Assembly (NCBI GenBank): GCA_934777435.1
Contig: CAKVNK010000001.1
Span: 310,001-374,000 of the forward strand
Origin: an uncultured Clostridia bacterium
Lineage (GTDB): Bacteria; Bacillota; Clostridia; Christensenellales; UBA1242
DNA: 64,000 nucleotides
Reading direction: 5' to 3'
Both the position numbers and the translations under genes were made by a program. Positions 35,316 to 43,330 of this stretch are shown in pieces; the stretch's first letter is position 1, and each line of letters starts with the position of its first letter. The notes beneath the pieces are model-generated. The model had not been told where the DNA came from and searched no databases. It saw nothing but the letters and a program-made list of their open reading frames with translations.

Positions 35316-36038
35316 TTAAATCAATTTTTCAATTTCATTTTGGAATGAACAGAAAATTGAATTTTTGTAATCTGGTTCAGCTTTAAAAACCATATTTTGT
35401 TTTGTCGTTGGATGCACAAATTCTAACTTATACGCCCATAGTGCAAGATTGCCTTTGTGGGCTTTGTCACCATACTTAAAGTCAGCATAAATTGGAGCAT
35501 TGAGTTGCTTTGACATTTGCACGCGGATTTGGTGACTACGGCCTGTTATTAAGTCCACTTCCACCAAACTTAAATTTGTGTCTTGACCATTTTCAACAAA
35601 TTGTTTTGAAGTTAAAACTTGATAGTTTAAAATTGCTTCTTTTGCACCTTCTTCTAACTTTGGTGCGATTGAAACAGTGTTTGTTTTTTCGTCCTTTTTA
35701 AGGTAAGTTACAAGTTGGTCATTTGCAAGTTGTGGCTTGCCACAGATAACTGCCAAATAAGTTTTGTGCATATCTTTTGATTTAAGTTCTTTACTAAGCC
35801 TTGACGCCGCTTTGCTTGTTTTTGCAAAAACCATAACACCGCCTGTTGGTCTATCAAGCCTATGCACCAATCCCAAGAAAACGTTGCCTGGTTTGTTGTC
35901 ACGTTGTTTGATATACTCTTTGATGATTGTAAGCATATCTAAATCTTTGCTTTCGTCTTCTTGCACAGAAACATTGTGTGGCTTTACCACAACAATAATA
36001 TGGTTATCTTCGTATAAAATTTTAGGTTCTATTTGCAT
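35316..36038 (-). CDS. RluA-family pseudouridine synthase
   Basis: The 240-residue enzyme has the RluA signature GLVHRLDRPTGGVMVFAKT near residue 57-75, with the catalytic Asp in HRLD, and GRSHQIRVQMSKQLNAPI near 165. It has no N-terminal S4 domain. Family members convert uridine to pseudouridine in 23S rRNA or tRNA; the exact site cannot be told. It lies 11 bp after a class I rRNA methyltransferase gene, with AAAGGAAA before the ATG, so the two form an operon from the leaderless promoter upstream of the methyltransferase. Confidence 0.9.
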   Translation of the reverse strand: MQIEPKILYEDNHIIVVVKPHNVSVQEDESKDLDMLTIIKEYIKQRDNKPGNVFLGLVHRLDRPTGGVMVFAKTSKAASRLSKELKSKDMHKTYLAVICGKPQLANDQLVTYLKKDEKTNTVSIAPKLEEGAKEAILNYQVLTSKQFVENGQDTNLSLVEVDLITGRSHQIRVQMSKQLNAPIYADFKYGDKAHKGNLALWAYKLEFVHPTTKQNMVFKAEPDYKNSIFCSFQNEIEKLI

Positions 36039-36049
36039 TTAATTTCCTT

Positions 36050-36892
36050 TTAAAATGTTTTTATTGCACTGCAACCACAAGGCAACACCACACCATTTTC
36101 TTTTGTTGGAAGCCCAACTTCATATGCTTCTGTCTTGCCACCAGCAATGGTTAAATTTAAAATATTTGCCATAACAGTTGGTTGAAGCCCTGTTGTGTAA
36201 CTATTGATAAGCACAAATGCTGGATTGTTGCTCAACACTTTGCTACAAAGACGTACAAAATCAAAGATATTATCTTCAATCTTCCATGTTTCACCCTTTG
36301 GGCCTCTGCCAAAAGAAGGCGGATCCATAATTATAGCATCATAAAAGTTGCCACGCCTTATTTCACGTTCCACAAATTTGGCACAATCGTCCATAATATA
36401 ACGAATATTGGTTATATTGTTTAATCTTGCATTTTCTTTTGCAATTTCAATCATACTTTTGCTTGCGTCAACATGTGTAACTTGAGCCCCTGCCAAAGCA
36501 CATGCAACTGACGCCCCGCCAGTGTAGGCAAACAAATTTAAAACTTTTATTGGACGGTTGGCAGATTTGATTATATTTGCCATAATATCCCAATTAACCG
36601 CTTGTTCAGGGAACAAACATATATGTTTAAAACTCATTGGTTCTATGTGAAATTTGACACCTTTACGTTCAATAACAAAACTTTTTGGCATTTTAGGGTT
36701 AATTTTCCACTCACCAGACTTATTTTCAGTACGAGTATAGTGTGCATCAACTTTTTGCTTGATTGGTGTATCCATATTCCAGATAACTTGTGGATCAGGA
36801 CGCAAAAAAGTAAAACCGCCAATTTGCTCTAACTTTTCGCCCTTAGCGGTTTTTAAAACTAAATAATCTTTCCAATCTGTTGCTATCTTCAT
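36050..36892 (-). CDS. Class I SAM-dependent rRNA methyltransferase (COG1092-like)
   Basis: The 280-residue protein has the SAM motif LNLFAYTGGASVACALAGAQ near residue 117-136, VDASKSMIEIAKENARL, and the catalytic-loop motif MDPPSFGRGPKGETWK near 190. This matches the RlmI/RlmK catalytic domain that methylates 23S rRNA cytosine or guanine; the PUA domain of RlmI is absent. It is the first gene of an operon with the pseudouridine synthase. The ATG has no Shine-Dalgarno; a near-perfect promoter ends 6 nt before it, which predicts a leaderless mRNA. Confidence 0.88.
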   Translation of the reverse strand: MKIATDWKDYLVLKTAKGEKLEQIGGFTFLRPDPQVIWNMDTPIKQKVDAHYTRTENKSGEWKINPKMPKSFVIERKGVKFHIEPMSFKHICLFPEQAVNWDIMANIIKSANRPIKVLNLFAYTGGASVACALAGAQVTHVDASKSMIEIAKENARLNNITNIRYIMDDCAKFVEREIRRGNFYDAIIMDPPSFGRGPKGETWKIEDNIFDFVRLCSKVLSNNPAFVLINSYTTGLQPTVMANILNLTIAGGKTEAYEVGLPTKENGVVLPCGCSAIKTF

Positions 36893-36927
36893 ATTTTTAT
36901 AATATATCTAATTAAGTGGTTTGTCAA
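36893..36927 (-). promoter_or_regulatory. rRNA methyltransferase promoter, predicted leaderless
   Basis: On the minus strand the boxes are TTGACA (36922-36927), 17 bp, and TATTAT (36899-36904), then 6 nt to the ATG at 36892. Confidence 0.78.
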
Positions 36928-36998
36928 TATTTGCCGTGCCTTAAAGTGTGGCAAAATTAACTCATTGATTTGACAAAAATGAATTTAATAAACTCTTT

Positions 36999-37718
36999 TT
37001 AGTAAACGTCCAAAATCTTTTTCATATCAATAATATCTGCTTGTGTGATAATGCAAAGTGGACGGCTTGTATCTCTGCCCTCTTTTGTGATAATTATTAT
37101 CAACAATTTGCGGTTGTTTTCAAAATAATTCATGGCAGCGTCTATGGTGAGTTTATCATCTGCCAAAATGTAATAATAATCGTCACCCATTTCTGAAATA
37201 ACTTCAATAACGGCGGTTGTGTCAATATAGTCTTGCAAATTTACACCATCACTCACTTTTGCGCCAAGCACACCCATCAATTTGCGAGCATTAAGCACAC
37301 CAATAAGTTTATTGCCATTATATACTGGCAAGTTTGAATAACCTGTGCGTGAAACAATTTCCATTGCTTCGCCAATCTTCATATCTTGTTCAATAACAAT
37401 AACATCTTTGTTGCCAACACGGTCTATTGCGCGTGGTGGTTCAGCAATAATTGCAGACAATTTTTCAATTTTTTCCACAATATCATCATGCGGTTCAGCA
37501 ATGACAAACTTGTTGTTGCCTGTGTGAACAATGGCGTTACGAAGCCTGCCAAAATCAATTAAATCTTCTTCATATTTACGCACGACAGAGTTCAACAAAA
37601 CCGCACGGCGTATAACATCGCTAAAAGACATACTGCGTTTAAAATCATAAATAGCACGCAAGTTATAGTCAATTTGATTGTATGCGGTTATAAAACGTTC
37701 TGCGTTTGATTTTTTCAT
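36999..37718 (-). CDS. CBS-domain protein with HEPN-like N-terminus
   Basis: The 239-residue protein has an all-helical N-terminal part (residues 1-75) that contains FGRLRNAIVHTG, resembling the R-x4-H signature of HEPN-fold proteins. Two CBS motifs follow (IGEAMEIVSRTGYSNLPVYN near 118; KLTIDAAMNYFENNRKLLII near 195), which usually bind adenine nucleotides. No enzyme domain is fused. It may be a nucleotide-sensing regulator; a ribonuclease activity through the HEPN-like segment is only a guess. AAGGAG supports the start. It is divergent from the SRP RNA gene. Confidence 0.7.
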   Translation of the reverse strand: MKKSNAERFITAYNQIDYNLRAIYDFKRSMSFSDVIRRAVLLNSVVRKYEEDLIDFGRLRNAIVHTGNNKFVIAEPHDDIVEKIEKLSAIIAEPPRAIDRVGNKDVIVIEQDMKIGEAMEIVSRTGYSNLPVYNGNKLIGVLNARKLMGVLGAKVSDGVNLQDYIDTTAVIEVISEMGDDYYYILADDKLTIDAAMNYFENNRKLLIIIITKEGRDTSRPLCIITQADIIDMKKILDVY

Positions 37719-37897
37719 AGCTACTCCTTATGTGTTGTTAGTTTAGAATATGTTTTTCTTGTTCTTATTGCTTAAATTATACCATACAAAGGCAAATTCT
37801 TCCAACAAATGCAAGGGAATTACACATAAAATTATTTGCCAAATTTGCAAAAATGTTGTTAAAACCTTTAAATTTACAATCATTTTTAAAAAAACTG

Positions 37898-37926
37898 TTG
37901 TTTTTTTTGTTGGTTTAAGATATAAT
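37898..37926 (+). promoter_or_regulatory. SRP RNA promoter
   Basis: The boxes are TTGTTT (37898-37903), 17 bp, and TATAAT (37921-37926). Predicted initiation near 37933 matches the 5' end of the RNA pairing. Confidence 0.75.
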
Positions 37927-37931
37927 ACCAT

Positions 37932-38205
37932 TAAGTTGTACTAGGCGGGGAGCTAGTGGTGCCCTGTAACCTGCAATCCACTACAGCAGGGCCGAGGTGC
38001 CTATGCGGGGCAAACTTAACTGTGTTGAGTAGACTTTGTGTATGTTGAAATTAAGGTCTTATACAATATTGCCCATCGAATCATGTCAGGGTCGGAAGAC
38101 AGCAGCATTAAGAAGGATACAGTATGTGCTGTAAGGTTGCTTTGATGGAGTGCAAAAAGTTTATGCCAGCAGTTAATTTGTTTCAAGTATGCATGTGCAA
38201 CTTAC
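37932..38205 (+). ncRNA. ffs: Signal recognition particle RNA, large form with Alu domain
   Basis: This is the RNA scaffold of SRP, which with Ffh targets nascent membrane and secreted proteins to the membrane. The Alu-type 5' domain is visible (GGTGCCCTGTAACC and GCAGGGCCGAGGTGCC, 37958-38003). The Ffh-binding hairpin has CATGTCAGGGTCGGAAGACA and AGCAGC near 38083-38110: a GGAA tetraloop with the symmetric loop, using a GUC/GAC stem in place of UCC/GGA. The ends TAAGTTGTAC and GTGCAACTTA pair. The length of about 273 nt is like the Bacillus scRNA. Confidence 0.93.
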
Positions 38206-38209
38206 CAGA

Positions 38210-38239
38210 TAAACTTGGTTGATTAAACCAAGTTTTTTT
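38210..38239 (+). terminator. SRP RNA terminator
   Basis: AACTTGGTT (38212-38220) and AACCAAGTT (38226-38234) flank GATTA, followed by TTTTT. Confidence 0.88.
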
Positions 38240-38331
38240 ATTGAATTATTTAAAGAATTATACACTTGAAACAAACAATTTTGTGTTAACACAATTATTT
38301 TGAAAGTAAGGATAACACAACTTACCGTAAA

Positions 38332-38362
38332 AAAAAGTTCGTATTATCTACGAACTTTTTTG
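38332..38362 (-). terminator. Bidirectional terminator after PFOR
   Basis: AAAAAGTTCG and CGAACTTTTT pair across TATTATCTA. It is just beyond the PFOR stop on the minus strand. Confidence 0.8.
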
Positions 38363-38363
38363 T

Positions 38364-41300
38364 TTAGTCTCTCTTGGTTTCTTTTTGCTTGTTTAAATAT
38401 GTGGCACGGCGTGCAATCGCATCTTTTTCACTTTGTTTAATCAGTTTTGCCTTGTTGGTTTTGTTTACTTTGCTTAAAATGGCAAAACGGTTTTCACTTT
38501 CTACATATTCATCATATGGCATTGTTGGGTCGTAACTATCAACTTGCATAGGTTGTTTTGCTGTTGGATTATAGCGGAACAATGTGTTATAGCCACTTTT
38601 TACTGAATTCCAACTATGGATTTGGCTGAATCGCATATTATAACCATGATTTATACATGGTGCATAAGCAATAATAACACTTGGTCCATTATACTTTTCT
38701 GCTTCTTCAAACGCTTGCACGCATTGATCTGGGTTTGCCCCCATTGCAACTGTTGCAACATATACGTCCTTATACGTCATAAGCATTGAAGCCAAATCTT
38801 TTTTCTTTGTTGTTTTGCCTGTGCTGTTAAATTTGGCAGTTGCACCCCTTGGTGTTGACTTGCTGGTTTGACCGCCAGTGTTTGAATACACTTCTGTGTC
38901 AAGCACCAAAATGTTAACATTTTCGCCACTCGCAACAACATGGTCAAGCCCGCCAAAGCCTATATCATAAGCCCAGCCATCACCACCAAATATCCAAACA
39001 CTTGGGCTGATAATCAAATGCAAGTTATCAAACAAGTATTGGTCTTGTGGTTCAATTATGTGACCTTTTTTATAATCTTTAAGTTTGAGGGTTAATGCTT
39101 TGTTGTTCTCATGATTCTCTGGGTTTGCAAGGAACTCTTTAACCATATTTGCAACTTTACGAGAAAGTTTGATTGTTTTTAATTTTTCAATAAAGTTGTT
39201 ACGTTCATTACGGCGAGCGATTGAAATGCCAAAGCCAAATTCTGCGTTGTCTTCAAACAAACTGTTTGCCCAACTTGGGCCAAAACCGTCTTTATCTTTA
39301 CTGTATGGGCAAGTTGGATATGTCCCACCATAAATTGATGAACAACCAGTTGCGTTAGCAATAAGCATACGGTCTCCAAACAGTTGAGTTGCAAGTTTGA
39401 TATATGGTGTTTCACCACAACCAGCACATGCCCCACTAAATTCAAAATAAGGTTTTTTGAATTGCACACCTTTTGTTGTGTTTGGTGTGAAAGGTGTGTT
39501 TTGTGGCAATGTAAGCATAAATTGATAGTTTGCAATCTCTTTATCTCTTATTTTGTTTGCATCTTCCATTATCAATGCTTTAACTGGGCACACGGTTGAA
39601 CAAACGCCACAGCCTGTGCAGTCCAAAGTGTTTACTTGCATACGATAGTTGCCTTCGCACACAAAGGCTTTACGACTTGTGAAAGTTTTTGGAGTTTTGC
39701 GTTTTTCACTAAACACAACTGGGCGAATTGCAGCGTGTGGACACATCATTGTGCATCTGCCACATTGAATACATTTTTCACTTATCCAATTTGGCAATTC
39801 TTCTGCCAAGGCACGCTTTTCAAATTTCGCTGTGTCGGTTGGCATACGTCCAGAAATATCAAATTTGCTTACTGGAATATCGTTGCCTTGTTGATTTGAT
39901 GTTGGCACAATAATTTCTTCGTAATATTCAGATTGTGGCACTTTGCAAGCCAAATTATGGCTAATTGTGAGTTTTGCAACATCAACCGCCACCAAATTTT
40001 GTGTGGCTTGCTTTATTGCTTTAAGGTTTGCATCAACCACAGCCTGCCCTTTGCGTGAATATGTTTTAACAATGCTTTTTTGTATATTTGCCATTGCAAC
40101 GTCAAAAGGTAAAAGCCCTGATACATGGAAAAGTGCAGTTTGCATAACTGTGTTAATTTTTGCCCCCAACCCGTTTTCCATTGCTATTTTGGTTGCATCT
40201 AAGGTGTAAACACGTGTGTGTTTTGAAATTAAATCTTGCTTCATCTGATCTGGCATCAAGCGGTTGAGTGTTTCAAAATCATATGGGCAGTTGATAAGCA
40301 TAATACCGTTGTTTTTAAGGCAATCTGTCATATCATATTTTTCAATGAAACCAGCGTTATTGCACATTAATAAATCAACTTGTTGTGGATTAAACGGTGC
40401 AATGATTGGTTTAAAACTTGCACGCATATGTGAAATGGTAAGGCTACCTGATTTTTTGCTATCATAATCAAAATAGCCTTGCATATAACTTGTTGTTTCT
40501 TCACCTAAAATTTTGATTGTGTTTTTAACTGAACTTACGCTACCATCACTGCCAAGACCATACACACGCATACTGAAATCAGCAATCCTATCTTGGAACA
40601 GAGGCTTAACTTCCAAACTTGTGCCTGAAACATCATCATAAACGCCAACAGTGAAAAATTGTTTTTTTCGTTTAAACATATTTTCAAAAACTGCCAAAGC
40701 CATATCTGGCGTAAACTCTTTGCCACCAAGCCCAAAGCAACCAGAATATGTGTTGCAGTTGATTTTGTTTTTATGTAATGTTGAAAGCACCATACTTGTG
40801 AGTGTATCGGTGCCATTTACATCAAGGTTGCGTTCCAAAATTGTGATATTTCGCACATTTTTAGGCAATTTGTTTATAAAGGTTTGTTCATCAAAAGGTT
40901 TAAGCAAACGCACTTTTATAATACCTACATTTTTGCCATACTGCTTTTGTGCAAGGCGTAAAACATCAGCAGAACTGCCAATAGAAACAACAATATCTCT
41001 TGCATATTTATCGCCAAAATATTCCACTGTGTCATAATGACGATTTGTGATTTCTGCTTGTTTGTTCAAGCAATATTTAACATCTTCCACAACATTTTTA
41101 TATCGGCTTAAAGCCAAAATGCGGTTTTGCATAAACACGTCTGGATTTTGGTTTGTGCCAGCACTAAAACTGTTGTAATTATTCAAAGCACGTTGTTTAA
41201 ATCGCAAAATATCTTGTTCGTCAACCACTTTTTTAAGGTCTTCTAAATCAGAAACATAAATTGTGCTGATTTCGTGGCTGGTTCTAAATCCGTCAAAAAA

Positions 41301-41801
41301 GCAAATGAAAGGTGTGCCAGTTTTTGCTGATGCAAGTTCTGTTGCAATAGCAATATCATTAACTTCTTGCACCGATGAGCAGTTGATAATATTAAAACCA
41401 GTTTTCATGCAAGCATAAATATCGCTATAATCACAAAAGATACTCAATGCGTGGCTGGCAACAGTGCGGGCTGCAACATAGAAAACAGTTGGCAAGCACT
41501 CGCCTGCTATTTTATACATATTTGGTATCATCAACATTAAGCCTTGGCTTGAAGTGAAAGTTGTGGTTTTTGCGCCAGCCATTAAACTGCCATGCACTGC
41601 ACCTGCAACGCCTGCTTCACTTTGCATTTGAGCAATACGCACAGTATTGCCAAAAATGTTTTTACGGCCTTCTGCCATAAAAGTGTCGCAATTTTCTGCC
41701 ATTGGGCTGGACGGAGTGATTGGATAAATCACTGCAACATCGTTCATCATATACGCTATATTGCTTGCTGCATAGTTGCCATCAACTGTTAATTTTTGCA
41801 T
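38364..41801 (-). CDS. nifJ: Pyruvate:ferredoxin (flavodoxin) oxidoreductase
   Basis: PFOR converts pyruvate and CoA to acetyl-CoA, CO2 and reduced ferredoxin, central to anaerobic fermentation. The single-chain 1145-residue enzyme has domain I (AASNIAYMMNDVAVIYPITP) and two 4Fe-4S clusters (CIQCGRCTMMCPHAAIRP near 680; CTGCGVCSTVCPVKAL near 740). The proximal cluster Cys is in CAGCGETPYIKL near 810. The TPP site is GDGWAYDIGFGGLDHVV near 945, followed by DTEVYSNTGGQTSKSTP. The length is normal for homodimeric PFOR. AAAGGGG supports the start. It is monocistronic. Confidence 0.98.
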   Translation of the reverse strand: MQKLTVDGNYAASNIAYMMNDVAVIYPITPSSPMAENCDTFMAEGRKNIFGNTVRIAQMQSEAGVAGAVHGSLMAGAKTTTFTSSQGLMLMIPNMYKIAGECLPTVFYVAARTVASHALSIFCDYSDIYACMKTGFNIINCSSVQEVNDIAIATELASAKTGTPFICFFDGFRTSHEISTIYVSDLEDLKKVVDEQDILRFKQRALNNYNSFSAGTNQNPDVFMQNRILALSRYKNVVEDVKYCLNKQAEITNRHYDTVEYFGDKYARDIVVSIGSSADVLRLAQKQYGKNVGIIKVRLLKPFDEQTFINKLPKNVRNITILERNLDVNGTDTLTSMVLSTLHKNKINCNTYSGCFGLGGKEFTPDMALAVFENMFKRKKQFFTVGVYDDVSGTSLEVKPLFQDRIADFSMRVYGLGSDGSVSSVKNTIKILGEETTSYMQGYFDYDSKKSGSLTISHMRASFKPIIAPFNPQQVDLLMCNNAGFIEKYDMTDCLKNNGIMLINCPYDFETLNRLMPDQMKQDLISKHTRVYTLDATKIAMENGLGAKINTVMQTALFHVSGLLPFDVAMANIQKSIVKTYSRKGQAVVDANLKAIKQATQNLVAVDVAKLTISHNLACKVPQSEYYEEIIVPTSNQQGNDIPVSKFDISGRMPTDTAKFEKRALAEELPNWISEKCIQCGRCTMMCPHAAIRPVVFSEKRKTPKTFTSRKAFVCEGNYRMQVNTLDCTGCGVCSTVCPVKALIMEDANKIRDKEIANYQFMLTLPQNTPFTPNTTKGVQFKKPYFEFSGACAGCGETPYIKLATQLFGDRMLIANATGCSSIYGGTYPTCPYSKDKDGFGPSWANSLFEDNAEFGFGISIARRNERNNFIEKLKTIKLSRKVANMVKEFLANPENHENNKALTLKLKDYKKGHIIEPQDQYLFDNLHLIISPSVWIFGGDGWAYDIGFGGLDHVVASGENVNILVLDTEVYSNTGGQTSKSTPRGATAKFNSTGKTTKKKDLASMLMTYKDVYVATVAMGANPDQCVQAFEEAEKYNGPSVIIAYAPCINHGYNMRFSQIHSWNSVKSGYNTLFRYNPTAKQPMQVDSYDPTMPYDEYVESENRFAILSKVNKTNKAKLIKQSEKDAIARRATYLNKQKETKRD

Positions 41802-42040
41802 AATTCCCCTTTAAAATATTTACGCCTAAAATAAGTTTCTAGTGCTTGATTTGTGGCTTAAATATAATCTAAAATTTGGTGTTTAATAATGCTTTTTAAC
41901 GGTGCTTGCTGATAATAAATTAAACATCTGTTAATAGTATAAAAAAAAATTAACCCTTTTGCAAATATTTGCAAAGATTTTTAAGTTTTGTTACAATTAA
42001 TTTAAATTTAAGCACAAAAGCTTTCAGGTTAAGGAGAAAT

Positions 42041-42763
42041 ATGCGCTATTTAATGATTGTAACTTATGACGGCAAAAATTATTCTGGCTTTCAAAAACAA
42101 AATTCAACAAACAAAACAATTCAATTTGAATTGGAAAAAGCAATAAATATCATTACAAAGAAACAAGTGGAGTGCGTTGCAAGTGGCAGAACAGACGCTG
42201 GCGTTTCAGCATATCATCAACCTGTTCATTTTGATATTGATATTAGCCTTACCCCAACCAAATTTTTAAAATCAATCAACGCCCTTTTGCCAGACGAAAT
42301 TAAAGTGCTATCTTTTGAACCTTCAACAATTCATGCAAGATTTAGTGCAAAACAAAAAACTTACGCTTACAAAATGTATGTTTCACCTATCAATTTACCA
42401 CTGGAAAAAGATAAATTAATCATATCACCAACACTAAATTTAAAGGCAATGAAAAAGTTTTGTTCACTTATCACTGGCACGCACGATTTTAGCGGTTTTA
42501 AAGCAACAGGTGGACAAACTGAAAACGATGTTCGCACAATTTATTCAGCAAAACTAAAAAAGAAAGGCAACAATTTAACATTTTATGTTACTGGCAACGG
42601 CTTTTTATATAAAATGGTACGTAATCTTGTTGGCACAATGCTTAAAATTGGCGAAGGCAAAATTGACCTAACCGAACTTAAACATACCATATTCACCAGT
42701 TATAAATCGACCTATACCGCCAAGCCAGAATACTTATATCTTTACGATGTGGTGTATAAATAA
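42041..42763 (+). CDS. truA: tRNA pseudouridine(38-40) synthase TruA
   Basis: TruA makes pseudouridine at positions 38-40 of the tRNA anticodon stem. The 240-residue enzyme has YDGKNYSGFQKQNSTNKTIQ at the N-terminus, the catalytic Asp in ASGRTDAGVSAYHQPVHF near residue 49, RFSAKQKTYAYKM near 103, and the C-terminal GNGFLYKMVRNLVGTML near 185. AAGGAG 6 nt before ATG 42041 fixes the start; an upstream in-frame ATG at 41969 lacks such a site. The stop overlaps the next ATG by one base. Confidence 0.96.
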   Translation: MRYLMIVTYDGKNYSGFQKQNSTNKTIQFELEKAINIITKKQVECVASGRTDAGVSAYHQPVHFDIDISLTPTKFLKSINALLPDEIKVLSFEPSTIHARFSAKQKTYAYKMYVSPINLPLEKDKLIISPTLNLKAMKKFCSLITGTHDFSGFKATGGQTENDVRTIYSAKLKKKGNNLTFYVTGNGFLYKMVRNLVGTMLKIGEGKIDLTELKHTIFTSYKSTYTAKPEYLYLYDVVYK

Positions 42764-42980
42764 TGGAAGAAATTAAATACGCTTATTATGACGGCGGTAA
42801 AGATATTGTTTTGATAATCACTGGTATTGGTGGCTCAACTATCGGCTACAAAAATAAATATGACATTATGGCAAAAAACATTGTTCAGCAAACTAATTGT
42901 TCAGTGTTGATTGCTAGTTCACCGCAAGGCACTTGGCTTCATATTAAAGAAAATTTAATTCAAATAATAAATGAAAACAA
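42763..42980 (+). pseudogene. Alpha/beta-hydrolase N-terminal fragment, cut at the tRNA-Asn locus
   Basis: The frame begins at an ATG coupled to the truA stop (TAATG). It codes for about 72 residues that look like the first strands of an alpha/beta hydrolase (DIVLIITGIGGSTIGYKNKY; NCSVLIASSPQGTWL). The nucleophile elbow (GxSxG) and everything after it are missing. The frame then runs into a terminator hairpin and the antisense of tRNA-Asn, ending by chance at 43071. A truncated remnant is the simplest reading. A functional small protein is possible but unlikely. Confidence 0.55.
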
Positions 42981-43007
42981 AAAAACTCGATTTATCATCG
43001 AGTTTTT

Positions 43008-43008
<1 letters not shown>
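42979..43008 (-). terminator. tRNA-Asn terminator (bidirectional)
   Basis: AAAACTCGAT (42982-42991) and ATCGAGTTTT (42997-43006) pair around TTATC, with A- and T-tracts on both sides. It touches the tRNA 3' end. Confidence 0.85.
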
Positions 43009-43082
<74 letters not shown>

Positions 43083-43127
43083 ACATTTGTTGACATCTGC
43101 CAAATTACTTTCACAGACAATGCCCTT

Positions 43128-43156
43128 ATTATATCATCTAAAAGCATTGTTGTCAA
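43128..43156 (-). promoter_or_regulatory. tRNA-Asn promoter (consensus)
   Basis: On the minus strand the boxes are TTGACA (43151-43156), 17 bp, and TATAAT (43128-43133). Confidence 0.88.
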
Positions 43157-43330
43157 CAATTTTTTATTATTTTTTTATGTTTTTTGTTTGTCTATTTTTT
43201 TGTTTAATCATGCTTAAAATAGAGTTGTATTTTTATCTTTACAAACCATTAAATAACCGCTTTAAACGAAAGTTTGTTTAGGCTTTTTGTTTTTATATAT
43301 TTGCTTTTTATTGCAATAAAATGCACAATT

